The notes beneath the pieces are model-generated. The model did not search any database. It saw only the letters and a program-made list of their open reading frames with translations, and was not told the origin of the DNA. The translations under genes and the position numbers were made by a program. This document shows, piece by piece, positions 4,807 through 5,321 of a stretch of 5,321 nucleotides of DNA (the first letter of the stretch is position 1; the number at the start of each line of letters is the position of its first letter). Source of the DNA: Chloroflexota bacterium (GTDB taxonomy: Bacteria; Chloroflexota; UBA6077; JACQUR01); NCBI GenBank assembly GCA_016210245.1, contig JACQUR010000155.1:1-5321 (forward strand). The letters run 5' to 3'.

Positions 4807-5321
4807 ATGGCACGCTCTATTGGCATTGGCCTGTTGGGCCTGGGCGTCGTCGGGACCGGCGTCGCCCGGGCGCTCACGGAGAAAGCGGAGACGATCGCCC
4901 GCCGGGTGGGCGCGCCGGTCGAGCTGCGCCGCATCCTGGTGCGCGATCCGGCCAAGCGGCGCGAGCTGGCGCCCGCGCCGCTGGCCACCGACGTGCGCCA
5001 GGTGCTGGACGACCCGCGGATCGACGTCGTGGTCGAGGTCATCGGGGGCGAGCAGCCGGCCCACCAGTTCATCCTGCAAGCGCTGGCGCGCGGCAAGCAC
5101 GTGGTCACCGCCAACAAGGAGGTGATGGCCAAGCACGGCCCGGAGATCGTGGCCGAGGCGGCCCGCCGTGGGGTGGACGTGGCCTATGAGGCCTCCGTCG
5201 GCGGCGGCATCCCGGTCATCGGCCCCTTCAAGCTGGACCTGCTGGCCAACGAGATCACGCGCGTCACGGCGATCATCAACGGGACCACCAACTACATCCT
5301 GACCCAGATGGCCTCCGGCCA
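4807..5321 (+). CDS. hom: Homoserine dehydrogenase (partial, runs off right edge)
   Basis: The N-terminal 171 codons of homoserine dehydrogenase, which reduces aspartate semialdehyde to homoserine with NAD(P)H. The Rossmann dinucleotide-binding loop GLLGLGVVGTGV is at 8-19; HVVTANKEVMAKHG (98-111) holds the conserved TANKE with K104; YEASVGGGIPVI (127-138) and INGTTNYILTQM (157-168) are the family signatures of the substrate domain. No kinase domain precedes it, so it is a separate enzyme and not a fused aspartokinase. The rest of the catalytic domain and any C-terminal ACT domain lie beyond the window. ATG 4807 gives the standard short N-terminus. No good Shine-Dalgarno is present: only a weak GGTAG at 4791-4795. 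The leader consists mostly of hairpin element 4, which may affect expression. Synteny with thrC, thrB and ask supports the call. Confidence 0.96.
   Translation, partial: MARSIGIGLLGLGVVGTGVARALTEKAETIARRVGAPVELRRILVRDPAKRRELAPAPLATDVRQVLDDPRIDVVVEVIGGEQPAHQFILQALARGKHVVTANKEVMAKHGPEIVAEAARRGVDVAYEASVGGGIPVIGPFKLDLLANEITRVTAIINGTTNYILTQMASG

Overview
This is a high-G+C bacterial window (about two thirds G+C by eye in the coding parts). It carries most of the aspartate-to-threonine pathway on the + strand: thrC (threonine synthase), thrB (homoserine kinase), a monofunctional aspartate kinase (ask/lysC type) and, cut off by the right edge, hom (homoserine dehydrogenase). The first three genes are tightly coupled: thrC and thrB overlap by 10 nt, thrB and ask by 11 nt. 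Together the four enzymes phosphorylate aspartate, reduce the derived semialdehyde to homoserine, phosphorylate homoserine and convert it to threonine. The aspartate-semialdehyde dehydrogenase step is not in view. Gene order, base composition and word-repeat intergenic hairpins would suit a Chloroflexota-like bacterium, but this is an inference and no taxonomic marker is present.

Layout: 1-118, the possible tail of an upstream gene and hairpin element 1; 119-1210 thrC; 1201-2100 thrB; 2090-3445 ask, with hairpin element 2 inside its 5' coding region; 3451-3534 hairpin element 3; 3539-3844 (minus) a small ABM-like protein; 3845-4167 a gene-free, less G+C-rich stretch with operator-like direct repeats and a possible promoter; 4168-4701 a small nucleotidyltransferase-superfamily protein; 4716-4790 hairpin element 4; 4807-5321+ hom. 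The ABM-like and nucleotidyltransferase genes have no evident role in threonine synthesis. They separate ask from hom and are bounded exactly by elements 3 and 4.

The most striking feature is the set of four near-perfect inverted repeats at the gene junctions. They do not share a common sequence. Each is built from its own short word repeated at a 7-nt (element 2: mostly 8-nt) period, usually of the form GAG plus four or five variable bases, and the complementary words form the 3' arm. All four have the G-rich arm first relative to transcription. Element 2 lies within the translated part of ask and adds a low-complexity extension of about 46 residues before the conserved N-terminus. Elements 1 and 4 sit in the leaders of thrC and hom, and each has about twice as many 3'-arm words as 5'-arm words, so alternative pairings are possible.
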